Assembly: GCA_029212745.1 (NCBI GenBank)
Contig: JARGOL010000005.1
Coordinates: forward strand, 153,558 to 217,557
DNA from: Alcanivoracaceae bacterium
GTDB lineage: Bacteria > Pseudomonadota > Gammaproteobacteria > Pseudomonadales > Alcanivoracaceae
Length of the DNA stretch: 64,000 bases
Direction: 5' to 3'
In this document: positions 56,609 through 64,000 of the stretch, piece by piece
Position numbering within the stretch: position 1 is the first letter of the stretch
How the letters are laid out: every line of letters starts with the position of its first letter
Translations under genes and position numbers: made by a program
Notes under the pieces: model-generated
Databases searched by the model: none
The model's input: the letters and a program-made list of their open reading frames with translations, nothing else
Told to the model about the DNA's origin: nothing

Positions 56609-58090
56609 ATGAAGTTTTCCGTGACCAGCAAGGACCTTGCCCGCAGCCGCCACCAGTGCCTCGTGGTGCCGGTGGGCAAGGACGGCAAGACACTGCCCGC
56701 CGGGCTGCCTGCCGAGACCCGTGCCGCCATCAAGGCCCTGGTAAAGAGTGGAGACTTCTCCGGCGAAAAGGGCCAGCAGGAGATGTTGCGCCCGGCACCG
56801 GGTCTCGCCAGCCAGCGACTGCTGCTGGTGGGCACCGGCGCTGACAGCACGGTAGCCGCCCGGGACTGGCTCAAGCTGGTCAGTGCCAGTGCCCGCGCAG
56901 TTGCCGCCACCGGTGCTGACAATGCGGCCCTGCTCTGTGACGAGGCCATGGTCAGCGACGTCGACCGCGCCTGGCTGGTACGCGAGAGTGCACGCACCGT
57001 TGCAGAAGCGCTTTACCGCTTTGACAGTTTCCGCAGCAAGCCCGGCAAGGGTCCGGCCCTGAACAAGTGGCAACTGCAGTTTGCCGGCGCGGACCGCGGC
57101 GATCGCAAGGCATTGCGCCAGGGCGAAGCCATTGCCGCCGGTGTTTCCCTGGCGCGGGATCTGGGCAATGAGCCGCCCAACGTCTGCTTCCCGGATGCGT
57201 TGGCAAAGCGTGCCCGCGACATGGCCAAGACCTACGAAAAGCTGAAGGTTACCGTCCTCACCGAGAAGCAGGCAGAGCGCATGGGCATGGGTGCCTTCTG
57301 CGCGGTATCCCGCGGCAGTGAGCATGAGGGGCGGCTGATCGCGTTTGAATACCAGGGCGGCCGCGGCAAGCCCTACGGGCTGGTGGGCAAGGGCATCACC
57401 TTCGACACCGGCGGCATCAGCCTCAAGCCCGGTGGCAGCATGGATGAAATGAAGTACGACATGTGCGGTGCCGCCAGTGTGTTTGGCACCGTCAAGGCCA
57501 TCTGCGAGATGGACCTGCCGGTGAACGTGGTGGCCGTGGTTGCCGCGGCAGAGAACATGCCGGACGGACGTGCCGCGCGGCCCGGCGATATCGTCACCAG
57601 CCTGTCAGGCCAGACCATCGAGATCCTCAACACCGATGCCGAGGGCCGGCTGGTCCTGTGTGACGCGCTGACCTGGACCCAGAACAAGTTCAAACCGCGC
57701 AGCATTGTCGACATTGCCACTCTCACCGGCGCCTGCGTGGTAGCGCTGGGCAGCCACGCACAGGCGGTCTACAGCAACGATGACGACCTTCGCGAGTCAC
57801 TGCTGGCCGCCGGTGAAGCCACTGGCGACCGCGGCTGGCCCATGCCGCTCTGGGACGACTATCAGGAGCAACTGGACAGCCCGTTCGCCGACATGGCCAA
57901 TATCGGTGGCCCCAAAGGCGGCTCAATCACGGCCGCGTGCTTCCTGTCGCGGTTCACCCATGACGTGCCCTGGGCGCACCTGGACATTGCCGGCACGGCG
58001 TGGATCAGCGGCGGCAAGCTCAAGGGCGCCACAGGCCGGCCAGTACCGATGCTGACCCATTACCTGATGAGCGCGGCCGGCGTCTGCTGA
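56609..58090 (+). CDS. pepA: Leucyl aminopeptidase PepA
   Basis: A 493-residue M17 aminopeptidase with two metal ions, forming hexamers. In E. coli PepA also binds DNA in Xer recombination and carAB control. The family signature NTDAEGR is present with the metal ligands in GKGITFDTGGISLKPGGSMDEMKYDM. The ATG at 56609 follows GAGGA at the right distance; the ATGs at 56579 and 56591 do not. Its stop overlaps the holC ATG as TGATG. pepA divergent from lptFG and followed by holC and valS is conserved gene order. Confidence 0.96.
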   Translation: MKFSVTSKDLARSRHQCLVVPVGKDGKTLPAGLPAETRAAIKALVKSGDFSGEKGQQEMLRPAPGLASQRLLLVGTGADSTVAARDWLKLVSASARAVAATGADNAALLCDEAMVSDVDRAWLVRESARTVAEALYRFDSFRSKPGKGPALNKWQLQFAGADRGDRKALRQGEAIAAGVSLARDLGNEPPNVCFPDALAKRARDMAKTYEKLKVTVLTEKQAERMGMGAFCAVSRGSEHEGRLIAFEYQGGRGKPYGLVGKGITFDTGGISLKPGGSMDEMKYDMCGAASVFGTVKAICEMDLPVNVVAVVAAAENMPDGRAARPGDIVTSLSGQTIEILNTDAEGRLVLCDALTWTQNKFKPRSIVDIATLTGACVVALGSHAQAVYSNDDDLRESLLAAGEATGDRGWPMPLWDDYQEQLDSPFADMANIGGPKGGSITAACFLSRFTHDVPWAHLDIAGTAWISGGKLKGATGRPVPMLTHYLMSAAGVC

Positions 58091-58518
58091 TGACCGAAGT
58101 CTGGTTCTACGTTGCCAACGGCAGCGACGCCAACAACCGGGGCCAGCTGCTGCGAAGGCTGCTGGAGCGGGCCCTGCGCAGCCCGCGCCAGCTCTATCTT
58201 CACGTGCAGGACAGCCAGCAGGCAGCGCAGCTGGATGACTGGCTCTGGCAACCCGCCCACAGTTTTCTGCCCCATGGCCCGGCCCGGCCTGACGGGCCGG
58301 CAGAGCAGGTGGTCATCGGCCACGGCCCCGATCCCGGCCCCTGCCATGACATCCTGGTCAACCTGGCCGACGACATCCCCGACTTTTTCAGCCGTTTCCA
58401 GCGAGTTGCGGAGTTGGTGGCGGGCAGCGACAATGAGAAATCAATGGCCCGTGACCGGTGGCGCTTCTATCGGGACCGTGGTTATCCGGTGACCAAGCAT
58501 GAGCTGGACGGATCATGA
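58090..58518 (+). CDS. holC: DNA polymerase III chi subunit
   Basis: A 142-residue clamp-loader accessory protein that links SSB to the replicase through psi. The pattern MTEVWFYVANGSDANNRGQLLRRLLERAL, the LYLHVQDSQQAAQLDDWLWQ segment and the HDILVNLADDIPDFFSRFQRVAELV core match HolC. Its start shares one base with the pepA stop, and its stop overlaps the next gene as ATGA. The psi gene holD is not in this window. Confidence 0.95.
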   Translation: MTEVWFYVANGSDANNRGQLLRRLLERALRSPRQLYLHVQDSQQAAQLDDWLWQPAHSFLPHGPARPDGPAEQVVIGHGPDPGPCHDILVNLADDIPDFFSRFQRVAELVAGSDNEKSMARDRWRFYRDRGYPVTKHELDGS

Positions 58519-58997
58519 CCAAAAAAGGCGGCGGCAGACCTGGCGATGACATCCTCGACGAGCTGAACTCGGTCAGCTCACTGCTGGGCGATGCGGAACG
58601 CGATGTTGACCCGGACGGCATGGACGACGGCGGTGTACCGCTGCTGGAGCCGGAGGCATCCGACGCCGGGGACGGCGACGCGCACACGCAGATCCCCCTG
58701 CTCGGTGCCGACGACCCGGACAAGCCGGCGGCCCCGAAGGACCTGAAGAAAGAGCTCGCCGCCAGGGACAACCCGTTCCTGCCCCGCAAGCAGATCGACG
58801 AACTGGCGAAAAGCCGGCAACAGGCCAGCGAAGTCATCGCCAACACACCCGCCCCCAGCCCCGCTGCCGGGGCCACCCCGCCAAGGGCCCTGCCGGACGA
58901 TCAGGTACGGCAAGCCGTGGATGCCGTCATGGCGGAGTGGATGCCGCGCCTGGAGGCCGATCTGCGCGCCCGCCTGACCCGGCTACTGAAATCCTGA
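58515..58997 (+). CDS. Conserved hypothetical protein between holC and valS
   Basis: A 160-residue protein of unknown function. A short N-terminal helix (DDILDELNSVSSLLG, 11-25) is followed by a long acidic, low-complexity linker (about 28-125) and a conserved-looking C-terminal helix (VRQAVDAVMAEWMPRLEADLRARLTRLL, about 131-158), a pattern suited to binding a partner by its two ends. No signal peptide or membrane helix. A gene of this shape commonly lies between holC and valS in Pseudomonas relatives. Overlaps holC by 4 bp. Confidence 0.82.
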   Translation: MTKKGGGRPGDDILDELNSVSSLLGDAERDVDPDGMDDGGVPLLEPEASDAGDGDAHTQIPLLGADDPDKPAAPKDLKKELAARDNPFLPRKQIDELAKSRQQASEVIANTPAPSPAAGATPPRALPDDQVRQAVDAVMAEWMPRLEADLRARLTRLLKS

Positions 58998-59027
58998 CGC
59001 AAACGGGACGATAGCGCCCGGCTTGGC

Positions 59028-59033
59028 TATAAT
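59028..59033 (+). promoter_or_regulatory. -10 element of the valS promoter
   Basis: A perfect TATAAT lies 85 bp before the valS start. GGGACG 17 bp upstream is a poor -35. The roughly 80-base leader after it is GC-rich without an obvious attenuator or T run. Confidence 0.5.
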
Positions 59034-59118
59034 TGCGCCCCTTGCCAGGGGGTGCCCGGCTGGCCGCGGGTGCGGCACGGGACGCTCCGGAACTTGCAGC
59101 AGTTAGCGGAAGGAAAGC

Positions 59119-61878
59119 ATGGACAAGACCTACCAGCCCGACGCCATCGAAACCCGTTGGTACGAGCATTGGGAGAAGCAGGGCTACTTCGCCCCCCAGG
59201 GTGACGGTGACCCGTTCTGCATCATGATCCCTCCGCCGAATGTGACCGGCTCCCTGCACATGGGTCATGCCTTCCAGGACACCATCATGGATACCCTGGT
59301 GCGCTACCGTCGCATGCGCGGCAATCGCACCCTCTGGCAGGTGGGCACTGACCATGCCGGCATTGCCACCCAGATGGTGGTGGAACGCAAGCTGGCTGCC
59401 GAAGGCAGCAGCCGCCACGACCTGGGGCGCGAGAAGTTCCTGGAAAAGGTCTGGGAATGGAAAGCCGAGTCGGGCGGCACCATCACTGGCCAGCTGCGCC
59501 GCATGGGCGCCAGCGTGGACTGGTCACGTGAACGTTTCACCATGGACGACGGGCTTTCCAGCGCCGTACGTGAAGTCTTCGTGCGGCTGCACGAGGAAGG
59601 ACTGGTTTATCGCGGCAAGCGACTGGTGAACTGGGACCCGAAGCTGCATACCGCCATCTCCGACCTGGAAGTGGAAAACCAGGAAGAGAAGGGCCACATG
59701 TGGCACTTCCGCTATCCACTGGCTGACGGCAGCGGCCACCTGGTGGTCGCCACCACGCGACCGGAAACGATGCTCGGCGACACTGCTGTGGCCGTGCATC
59801 CGGAAGACCCGCGCTACAAGGACATGATCGGCAAGACCATCCGCCTGCCCCTGGCGGACAGGGATATTCCCATCATTGGCGATGATTACGTCGATCCCGA
59901 CTTCGGCTCAGGCTGCGTGAAGATCACCCCTGCACACGATTTCAATGACTATGAGGTAGGCAAGCGGCATGCGCTGCCGATGATCAATATCCTCACTGTC
60001 GATGCCTGCCTCAATGACAATGTGCCCAGCGCCTACCAGGGCCTGGACCGGTATGACGCCCGCAAGAAGGTGGTAGACGACCTGGACGCACTGGGCCTGC
60101 TCGAGAAAACAGACGATCACAACCTGATGGTGCCGCGCGGGGACCGCTCCGGCGTTGTCATCGAGCCGTACCTTACCGACCAGTGGTTCGTGAAAATTGC
60201 GCCGCTTGCGGAGCCGGCCATCAAGGCCGTCGAAAACGGTGACATCCAGTTCGTGCCGAAGAACTACGAGAACATGTACTTCGCCTGGATGCGTGACCTG
60301 CAGGACTGGTGCATATCGCGGCAGCTGTGGTGGGGCCACCGCATTCCGGCCTGGTATGACGACGAGGGCAACATCTATGTCGGCCGCAGCGAGCAGGAAG
60401 TGCGCGAGAAAAATGCGCTGGGCGACATTGCCCTGACACAGGATGAAGATGTGCTCGACACCTGGTTCAGCTCTGCCCTGTGGACATTCTCCACCCTGGG
60501 CTGGCCGGAAGACACCGAAGAGCTCGCCACCTTCCATCCTACCAGTGTGCTGGTTACCGGGTTCGACATCATTTTCTTCTGGGTCGCCCGCATGATCATG
60601 ATGACCCTCAAGTTCACCGGCGAAGTGCCGTTCCGGCAGGTTTACGTACACGGCCTGGTGCGGGACTCTGAAGGCCAGAAGATGTCCAAGTCCAAGGGCA
60701 ATGTGCTGGACCCCCTTGACCTGATTGACGGCATCACCATCGAAGAACTGGTGGAGAAACGCACGCGGGGACTGATGCAGCCGCAGAAAGAGCAGCAGAT
60801 CGAGAAGCGTACCCGCAAGGAGTTCCCGGGCGGCATCAACAGCTACGGCACGGATGCACTGCGCTTCACGTTCCTGTCCCTGGCCTCCACCGGGCGTGAC
60901 ATCAAGTGGGACATGGGCCGCATCGAGGGCTATCGCAATTTCTGCAACAAGATCTGGAATGCGGCGCGCTACGTCATGATGAACACCGAGGGCCAGGACT
61001 GCGGCCTCGATGGCAATGTCGAGCTGTCCCTGACCGATCGCTGGATCGTGTCCCGCCTGCAACGTGCAGAAAATGAAGTCAGCGACGCACTGGACAACTA
61101 CCGGTTCGACCAGGCCTCTCATGCTGCCTATGAATTCATCTGGAACGAGTACTGCGACTGGTATCTGGAGCTTTCCAAACCCGTGCTGTATGGCGATGAG
61201 TACAGTGACGCGCAGAAGCGCGGCACCCGCCGCACGCTGATCCATGTGCTGGAAGCCATTCTGCGACTGGCCCATCCTTTCATGCCGTACATCACTGAAG
61301 AAATCTGGCAACGTGTGGCACCGATGGCCGGCAAGGCCGCGGACACCATCATGCTGGCGCCATGGCCACAGGGACAGGACGATCGCGTCGACACCCAGGC
61401 TGAACAGGATGTGCAATGGCTCAAGGCAGTGATCACAGCGGTCAGGAACATCCGCGGCGAGATGCGTATCCCCCTGGGCAAGGAACTGGATGTCTACCTG
61501 CACAATGGCTCCGCCTCGGACCAGCAACGGCTGGAGAACAATCGCACCTTCCTCGGCAAACTGGCCCGGCTGTCGAACATCACCTGGCTGGCACCGGAAG
61601 ACTCTGCCCCGCCCTCAGCGACACAACTGGTAGGCGAGATGGAAATCCTTGTGCCCATGGCAGGCCTGATCGACAAGGATGCAGAGATCGAAAGACTGGG
61701 CAAGGAAATCGACAAACTGAAGAAGGAAGTCCAGCGCGCTGAAGGCAAGCTCAAGAATCCACGCTTTGCCGACAATGCCCCCGCCGACGTGGTGCAGAAG
61801 GAAAAAGACAAGGTTACCGAGTACCGCTCTTCACTGGCCCGCTTCGAGGAGCAGCTGGAAAAGATCAAGTACCTGTAA
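59119..61878 (+). CDS. valS: Valyl-tRNA synthetase
   Basis: A 919-residue class I synthetase charging tRNA(Val). The ATP-binding HIGH motif appears as HMGH (47-50, in [13 protein letters not shown]) and KMSKS lies at 521-525. The CP1 editing domain (about 180-420), which removes mischarged threonine, and the C-terminal coiled-coil arm (from about 855, [28 protein letters not shown]) are both present. AAGGAA before the ATG supports the start. Confidence 0.98.
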   Translation: MDKTYQPDAIETRWYEHWEKQGYFAPQGDGDPFCIMIPPPNVTGSLHMGHAFQDTIMDTLVRYRRMRGNRTLWQVGTDHAGIATQMVVERKLAAEGSSRHDLGREKFLEKVWEWKAESGGTITGQLRRMGASVDWSRERFTMDDGLSSAVREVFVRLHEEGLVYRGKRLVNWDPKLHTAISDLEVENQEEKGHMWHFRYPLADGSGHLVVATTRPETMLGDTAVAVHPEDPRYKDMIGKTIRLPLADRDIPIIGDDYVDPDFGSGCVKITPAHDFNDYEVGKRHALPMINILTVDACLNDNVPSAYQGLDRYDARKKVVDDLDALGLLEKTDDHNLMVPRGDRSGVVIEPYLTDQWFVKIAPLAEPAIKAVENGDIQFVPKNYENMYFAWMRDLQDWCISRQLWWGHRIPAWYDDEGNIYVGRSEQEVREKNALGDIALTQDEDVLDTWFSSALWTFSTLGWPEDTEELATFHPTSVLVTGFDIIFFWVARMIMMTLKFTGEVPFRQVYVHGLVRDSEGQKMSKSKGNVLDPLDLIDGITIEELVEKRTRGLMQPQKEQQIEKRTRKEFPGGINSYGTDALRFTFLSLASTGRDIKWDMGRIEGYRNFCNKIWNAARYVMMNTEGQDCGLDGNVELSLTDRWIVSRLQRAENEVSDALDNYRFDQASHAAYEFIWNEYCDWYLELSKPVLYGDEYSDAQKRGTRRTLIHVLEAILRLAHPFMPYITEEIWQRVAPMAGKAADTIMLAPWPQGQDDRVDTQAEQDVQWLKAVITAVRNIRGEMRIPLGKELDVYLHNGSASDQQRLENNRTFLGKLARLSNITWLAPEDSAPPSATQLVGEMEILVPMAGLIDKDAEIERLGKEIDKLKKEVQRAEGKLKNPRFADNAPADVVQKEKDKVTEYRSSLARFEEQLEKIKYL

Positions 61879-61926
61879 ACCGCTAACCCGCGCAGCGCAG
61901 GGCATATCCCTGGACAGGGTGAACCG

Positions 61927-62514
61927 ATGACAGAAATGCAGGATGAACGCCGCCCCAGGATCCTGGCTATTGCCCAGGAGGTTTTCGCCGAGCAGGGCTT
62001 CCGGTCTGCCGAGGTAAAGACCATTGCCCAGCGGGCCGGCGTGGGCAAGGCAACCATCTACAAGTTTTTCGACTCCAAGGAAGCCCTGCTGCTCACCATT
62101 GTCGAGGAAAACCTCAATCGCGTTCGTGATATTGCCCTGCGTAACCTGCTCAGCGCTGCCGCTCCCCTGCAGCGCCTGGAAAATGTCTGCCGGGGCATTG
62201 CCCAGTACATGGCCCGGAACCGGGAGTTCAGCCGTGTCCTGATTCAGGAAGCCGGCGAATTTGCTGGCGACATACAGCGACAGCACCTGGCCATGGTCGA
62301 GCATTACCTGCCCGTTGCTGAAGCATTCTTTGCCGAACTGCGAGCAGAAGGCTATTTCCAGGCCCTGGATGCCCGTGAGACCATCCAGCTGATGGTCAAC
62401 CAGATCATCGGCACCACCTACACCTGGGCGTTGACCGGTGATGGCGACATTGAGGATCAGGCCATCAAGTACATGCGCATACTGATACGAGGGATGAAAG
62501 AGCCCCTCGAATGA
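61927..62514 (+). CDS. TetR/AcrR family transcriptional regulator
   Basis: A 195-residue regulator with an N-terminal TetR helix-turn-helix (about 12-56: ILAIAQEVFAEQGFRSAEVKTIAQRAGVGKATIYKFFDSKEALL) and a C-terminal ligand domain like that of fatty-acid or efflux regulators. AGGGTG precedes the ATG; a second ATG at 61936 is possible. It is followed after 16 bp by an exported methyltransferase-like protein, the only gene it is obviously linked with. No palindromic operator was evident in the 48 bp upstream. Confidence 0.9.
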   Translation: MTEMQDERRPRILAIAQEVFAEQGFRSAEVKTIAQRAGVGKATIYKFFDSKEALLLTIVEENLNRVRDIALRNLLSAAAPLQRLENVCRGIAQYMARNREFSRVLIQEAGEFAGDIQRQHLAMVEHYLPVAEAFFAELRAEGYFQALDARETIQLMVNQIIGTTYTWALTGDGDIEDQAIKYMRILIRGMKEPLE

Positions 62515-62530
62515 TCCTGCGGAGGCTCAC

Positions 62531-63349
62531 ATGAGACTGCTCGTTTTATTCTGCATCAGCGCCCTTGCGCTGGCACAGGCCGGCTGCACCCATCAACCAC
62601 CGGGACTTGGCCAGGCCCTCTCTGGCGATCACCGCAGCGACGAATCACGCGCCCGTGATGTGTATCGGCACCCCGCGGAAACCCTGGCATTCTTCGGCGT
62701 CCGGGACGACATGTCCGTGGTGGAAATCTGGCCGGGCCCGCGCGGCTGGTATACCGAGATACTGGCACCCCTGCTTCGCGAGAACGGCAAGCTCTATGCG
62801 GCCCAGTTCCCGCCGGACAGTGACATCCCCTTCTACACCCGCTCCCTGGAAAAATACCGTAACAAGCTGGCCAGCCGGCCCGATGTCTATGACAGGGTGG
62901 AAATCACTTATCTCTATCCGCCTGAACATACCGCCATCGCCCCGCCAGGGAGCGCGGATGCCGTGCTGACGTTCAGGAATGTGCACAACTGGGCCAAGGC
63001 GGGCAACGCGGATGCCGTTTTCCGTGCCATGTACAAGGCGCTCAAGCCTGGCGGCATCCTCGGCGTAGTGGAGCACAGGGCCCGACCCGGGCTTTCCTTG
63101 GAGGAACAGATCAGCAACGGCTACATGACCGAGAAGTACGTCATTGATTCAGCCACCGCAGCGGGTTTTGCCTTCGAGGCTAGCAGCGACATCAACGCCA
63201 ACCCGCGTGACTCCACGGATCATCCTGCCGGGGTCTGGAGTCTGCCGCCCACCTTGCGCAACGGGCAGGACAAGATCGACTACTATCTGGAGATTGGCGA
63301 GAGCGACCGAATGACGCTCAAGTTCATCAAGCCTGCAAACGGCACCTGA
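62531..63349 (+). CDS. Exported class I methyltransferase-like protein (COG4798 type)
   Basis: A 272-residue protein with an N-terminal signal sequence (LLVLFCISALALAQA-GC, C19), either cleaved by signal peptidase I after AQA or, less likely because Gln lies at -3, processed as a lipoprotein. The body resembles predicted methyltransferases: motif I is VEIWPGPRGWYTEIL (64-78), where related proteins have a glycine-rich loop, then DAVLTFRNVHNW and LKPGGILGVVEH. Because SAM is cytosolic, an exported methyltransferase is puzzling; the fold may serve another role. GGAGG before the ATG supports the start. Cotranscribed with the TetR gene. Confidence 0.83.
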   Translation: MRLLVLFCISALALAQAGCTHQPPGLGQALSGDHRSDESRARDVYRHPAETLAFFGVRDDMSVVEIWPGPRGWYTEILAPLLRENGKLYAAQFPPDSDIPFYTRSLEKYRNKLASRPDVYDRVEITYLYPPEHTAIAPPGSADAVLTFRNVHNWAKAGNADAVFRAMYKALKPGGILGVVEHRARPGLSLEEQISNGYMTEKYVIDSATAAGFAFEASSDINANPRDSTDHPAGVWSLPPTLRNGQDKIDYYLEIGESDRMTLKFIKPANGT

Positions 63350-63376
63350 ATGGCGGCCGCAACGCAGCCGCGCGGC

Positions 63377-64000
63377 TCAGGCCAGGCCTGGCTCCTGCAG
63401 CAACGGTGAGGCCACGCCGTGAACCAGGATGGCCTCGGAAATGCCTGCCATGACGGTTTTGCAATGGTCGATCTTTTCCTGGGTACAGTCGGATTCGTTC
63501 AGCAGGTACAGGGAGTAGTTCTCCAGGGTCCAGATCAGGGTCTTGTGCACCAGAAGATCCAGCTTCTGCCCGGTCAGCCGGTCGAGTTCATTCTGCATCA
63601 CGTTGGCTACCGTCTCATAAGCCCGTGCCCGGTGAGGCGCAAGCACCGAATCTGCACGACGCGCCTCCTCCATCATCAGCCGAATAATCGGGCCAAGCGA
63701 CAGGTGATAGTCAAAGTAGATGTGGCACATGTTGTGGATCACATCATTGACCGTCTGTGACCGCTCAACCTCACGCCGGAAACGCAGGATCATGTTGGTG
63801 ACGGATATCTCGTAGATGCTCTCGAGCACATCCAGCTTGTTGCGGAAATACTTGTAGAAGGTTCGCCGAGATATGCCGGCGGCATCCAGCAGGTGCTGGA
63901 CCGTAGTCCGTTCCAGACCTCGCCGTGCAAATACACCAATGGCGTGGACAAGGATTTCTGACCTGGCGTGATAGCGGGTCTCACTGGCCTTCTCGGCGTC
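63377..64000 (-). CDS. TetR/AcrR family transcriptional regulator (partial, 5' end beyond window)
   Basis: 207 residues can be read from the right edge to the stop at 63377, with no start codon inside the window, so the N-terminus is missing. The TetR helix-turn-helix is clear: ILVHAIGVFARRGLERTTVQHLLDAAGIS followed by RRTFYKYFRNKLDVLESIY (positions 63775-63960). The rest is the helical ligand domain (MCHIYFDYHLSLGPIIRLMMEEARR). It is convergent with the methyltransferase-like gene, 27 bp apart. Its target gene is probably to the right of the window. Confidence 0.88.
   Translation of the reverse strand, partial: DAEKASETRYHARSEILVHAIGVFARRGLERTTVQHLLDAAGISRRTFYKYFRNKLDVLESIYEISVTNMILRFRREVERSQTVNDVIHNMCHIYFDYHLSLGPIIRLMMEEARRADSVLAPHRARAYETVANVMQNELDRLTGQKLDLLVHKTLIWTLENYSLYLLNESDCTQEKIDHCKTVMAGISEAILVHGVASPLLQEPGLA

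Noticed and set aside
59908-61527. 539-codon open frame on the minus strand opposite valS
   Set aside because: Mirror of the valS reading frame with no family motif; valS is certain.

Overview
The window reads as chromosomal DNA of a GC-rich gammaproteobacterium. From about 16 kb onward the gene order follows the Pseudomonas arrangement zapE / yhcB / degS(algW) / hisC-hisD-hisG-murA-ibaG-mlaC / kdsD-kdsC-lptC-lptA-lptB-rpoN-hpf-ptsN-rapZ-ptsO / pmbA-yjgA-tldD-nit-yhdP-maf-mreDCB / gatCAB. The lipid-oriented accessory genes (LCAD-like acyl-CoA dehydrogenase, Baeyer-Villiger type monooxygenase, PF10118 hydrolase, several SDRs) and a homomeric ATP sulfurylase point to a marine, Alcanivorax-like organism. 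The family placement is clear; the genus is inference. I found no rRNA, tRNA, CRISPR array, insertion sequence or prophage. No gap between genes exceeds about 210 bases.

Region 1 (1-16 kb) is accessory metabolism under local regulators. A truncated carotenoid oxygenase is divergent from a PadR regulator across a 22-bp palindrome. An aldo/keto reductase and a DUF2167 membrane protein follow. A TetR regulator and a RetSat/phytoene-desaturase-like flavoprotein share a near-consensus promoter with two 15-bp operators. An AraC (VirS-like) regulator then sits between two operons, SDR plus MBL hydrolase and PF10118 hydrolase plus Baeyer-Villiger monooxygenase, whose upstream regions share a 17-18 bp motif. 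arfB, a coupled SDR-CPBP-epimerase operon and an acyl-CoA dehydrogenase close the region.

Region 2 (16-28.5 kb) holds zapE, an alpha/beta hydrolase, zapG(yhcB), sat, a diacylglycerol-kinase-like gene, a Nif3 protein and degS. The operon mlaC-ibaG-murA-hisG-hisD-hisC follows. mlaF, mlaE, mlaD and mlaB, which usually flank mlaC, are absent.

Region 3 (28.5-48 kb) is the cell-envelope and nitrogen-PTS block. kdsD-kdsC-lptC-lptA-lptB make and export LPS components. rpoN follows, preceded by its own sigma54-type -24/-12 element, then hpf-ptsN-rapZ-ptsO and mgtE. pmbA and tldD form a protease pair around yjgA. nit, yhdP, maf and mreBCD follow; rng, often found between maf and yhdP, is missing.

Region 4 (48-64 kb) holds gatCAB followed by a crotonase gene, a cNMP-domain protein lacking a key ligand residue, a PP2C phosphatase coupled to a tail-anchored protein, lptFG divergent from pepA-holC-(hypothetical)-valS, and a TetR regulator with an exported methyltransferase-like protein. 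A second TetR regulator runs off the right edge.
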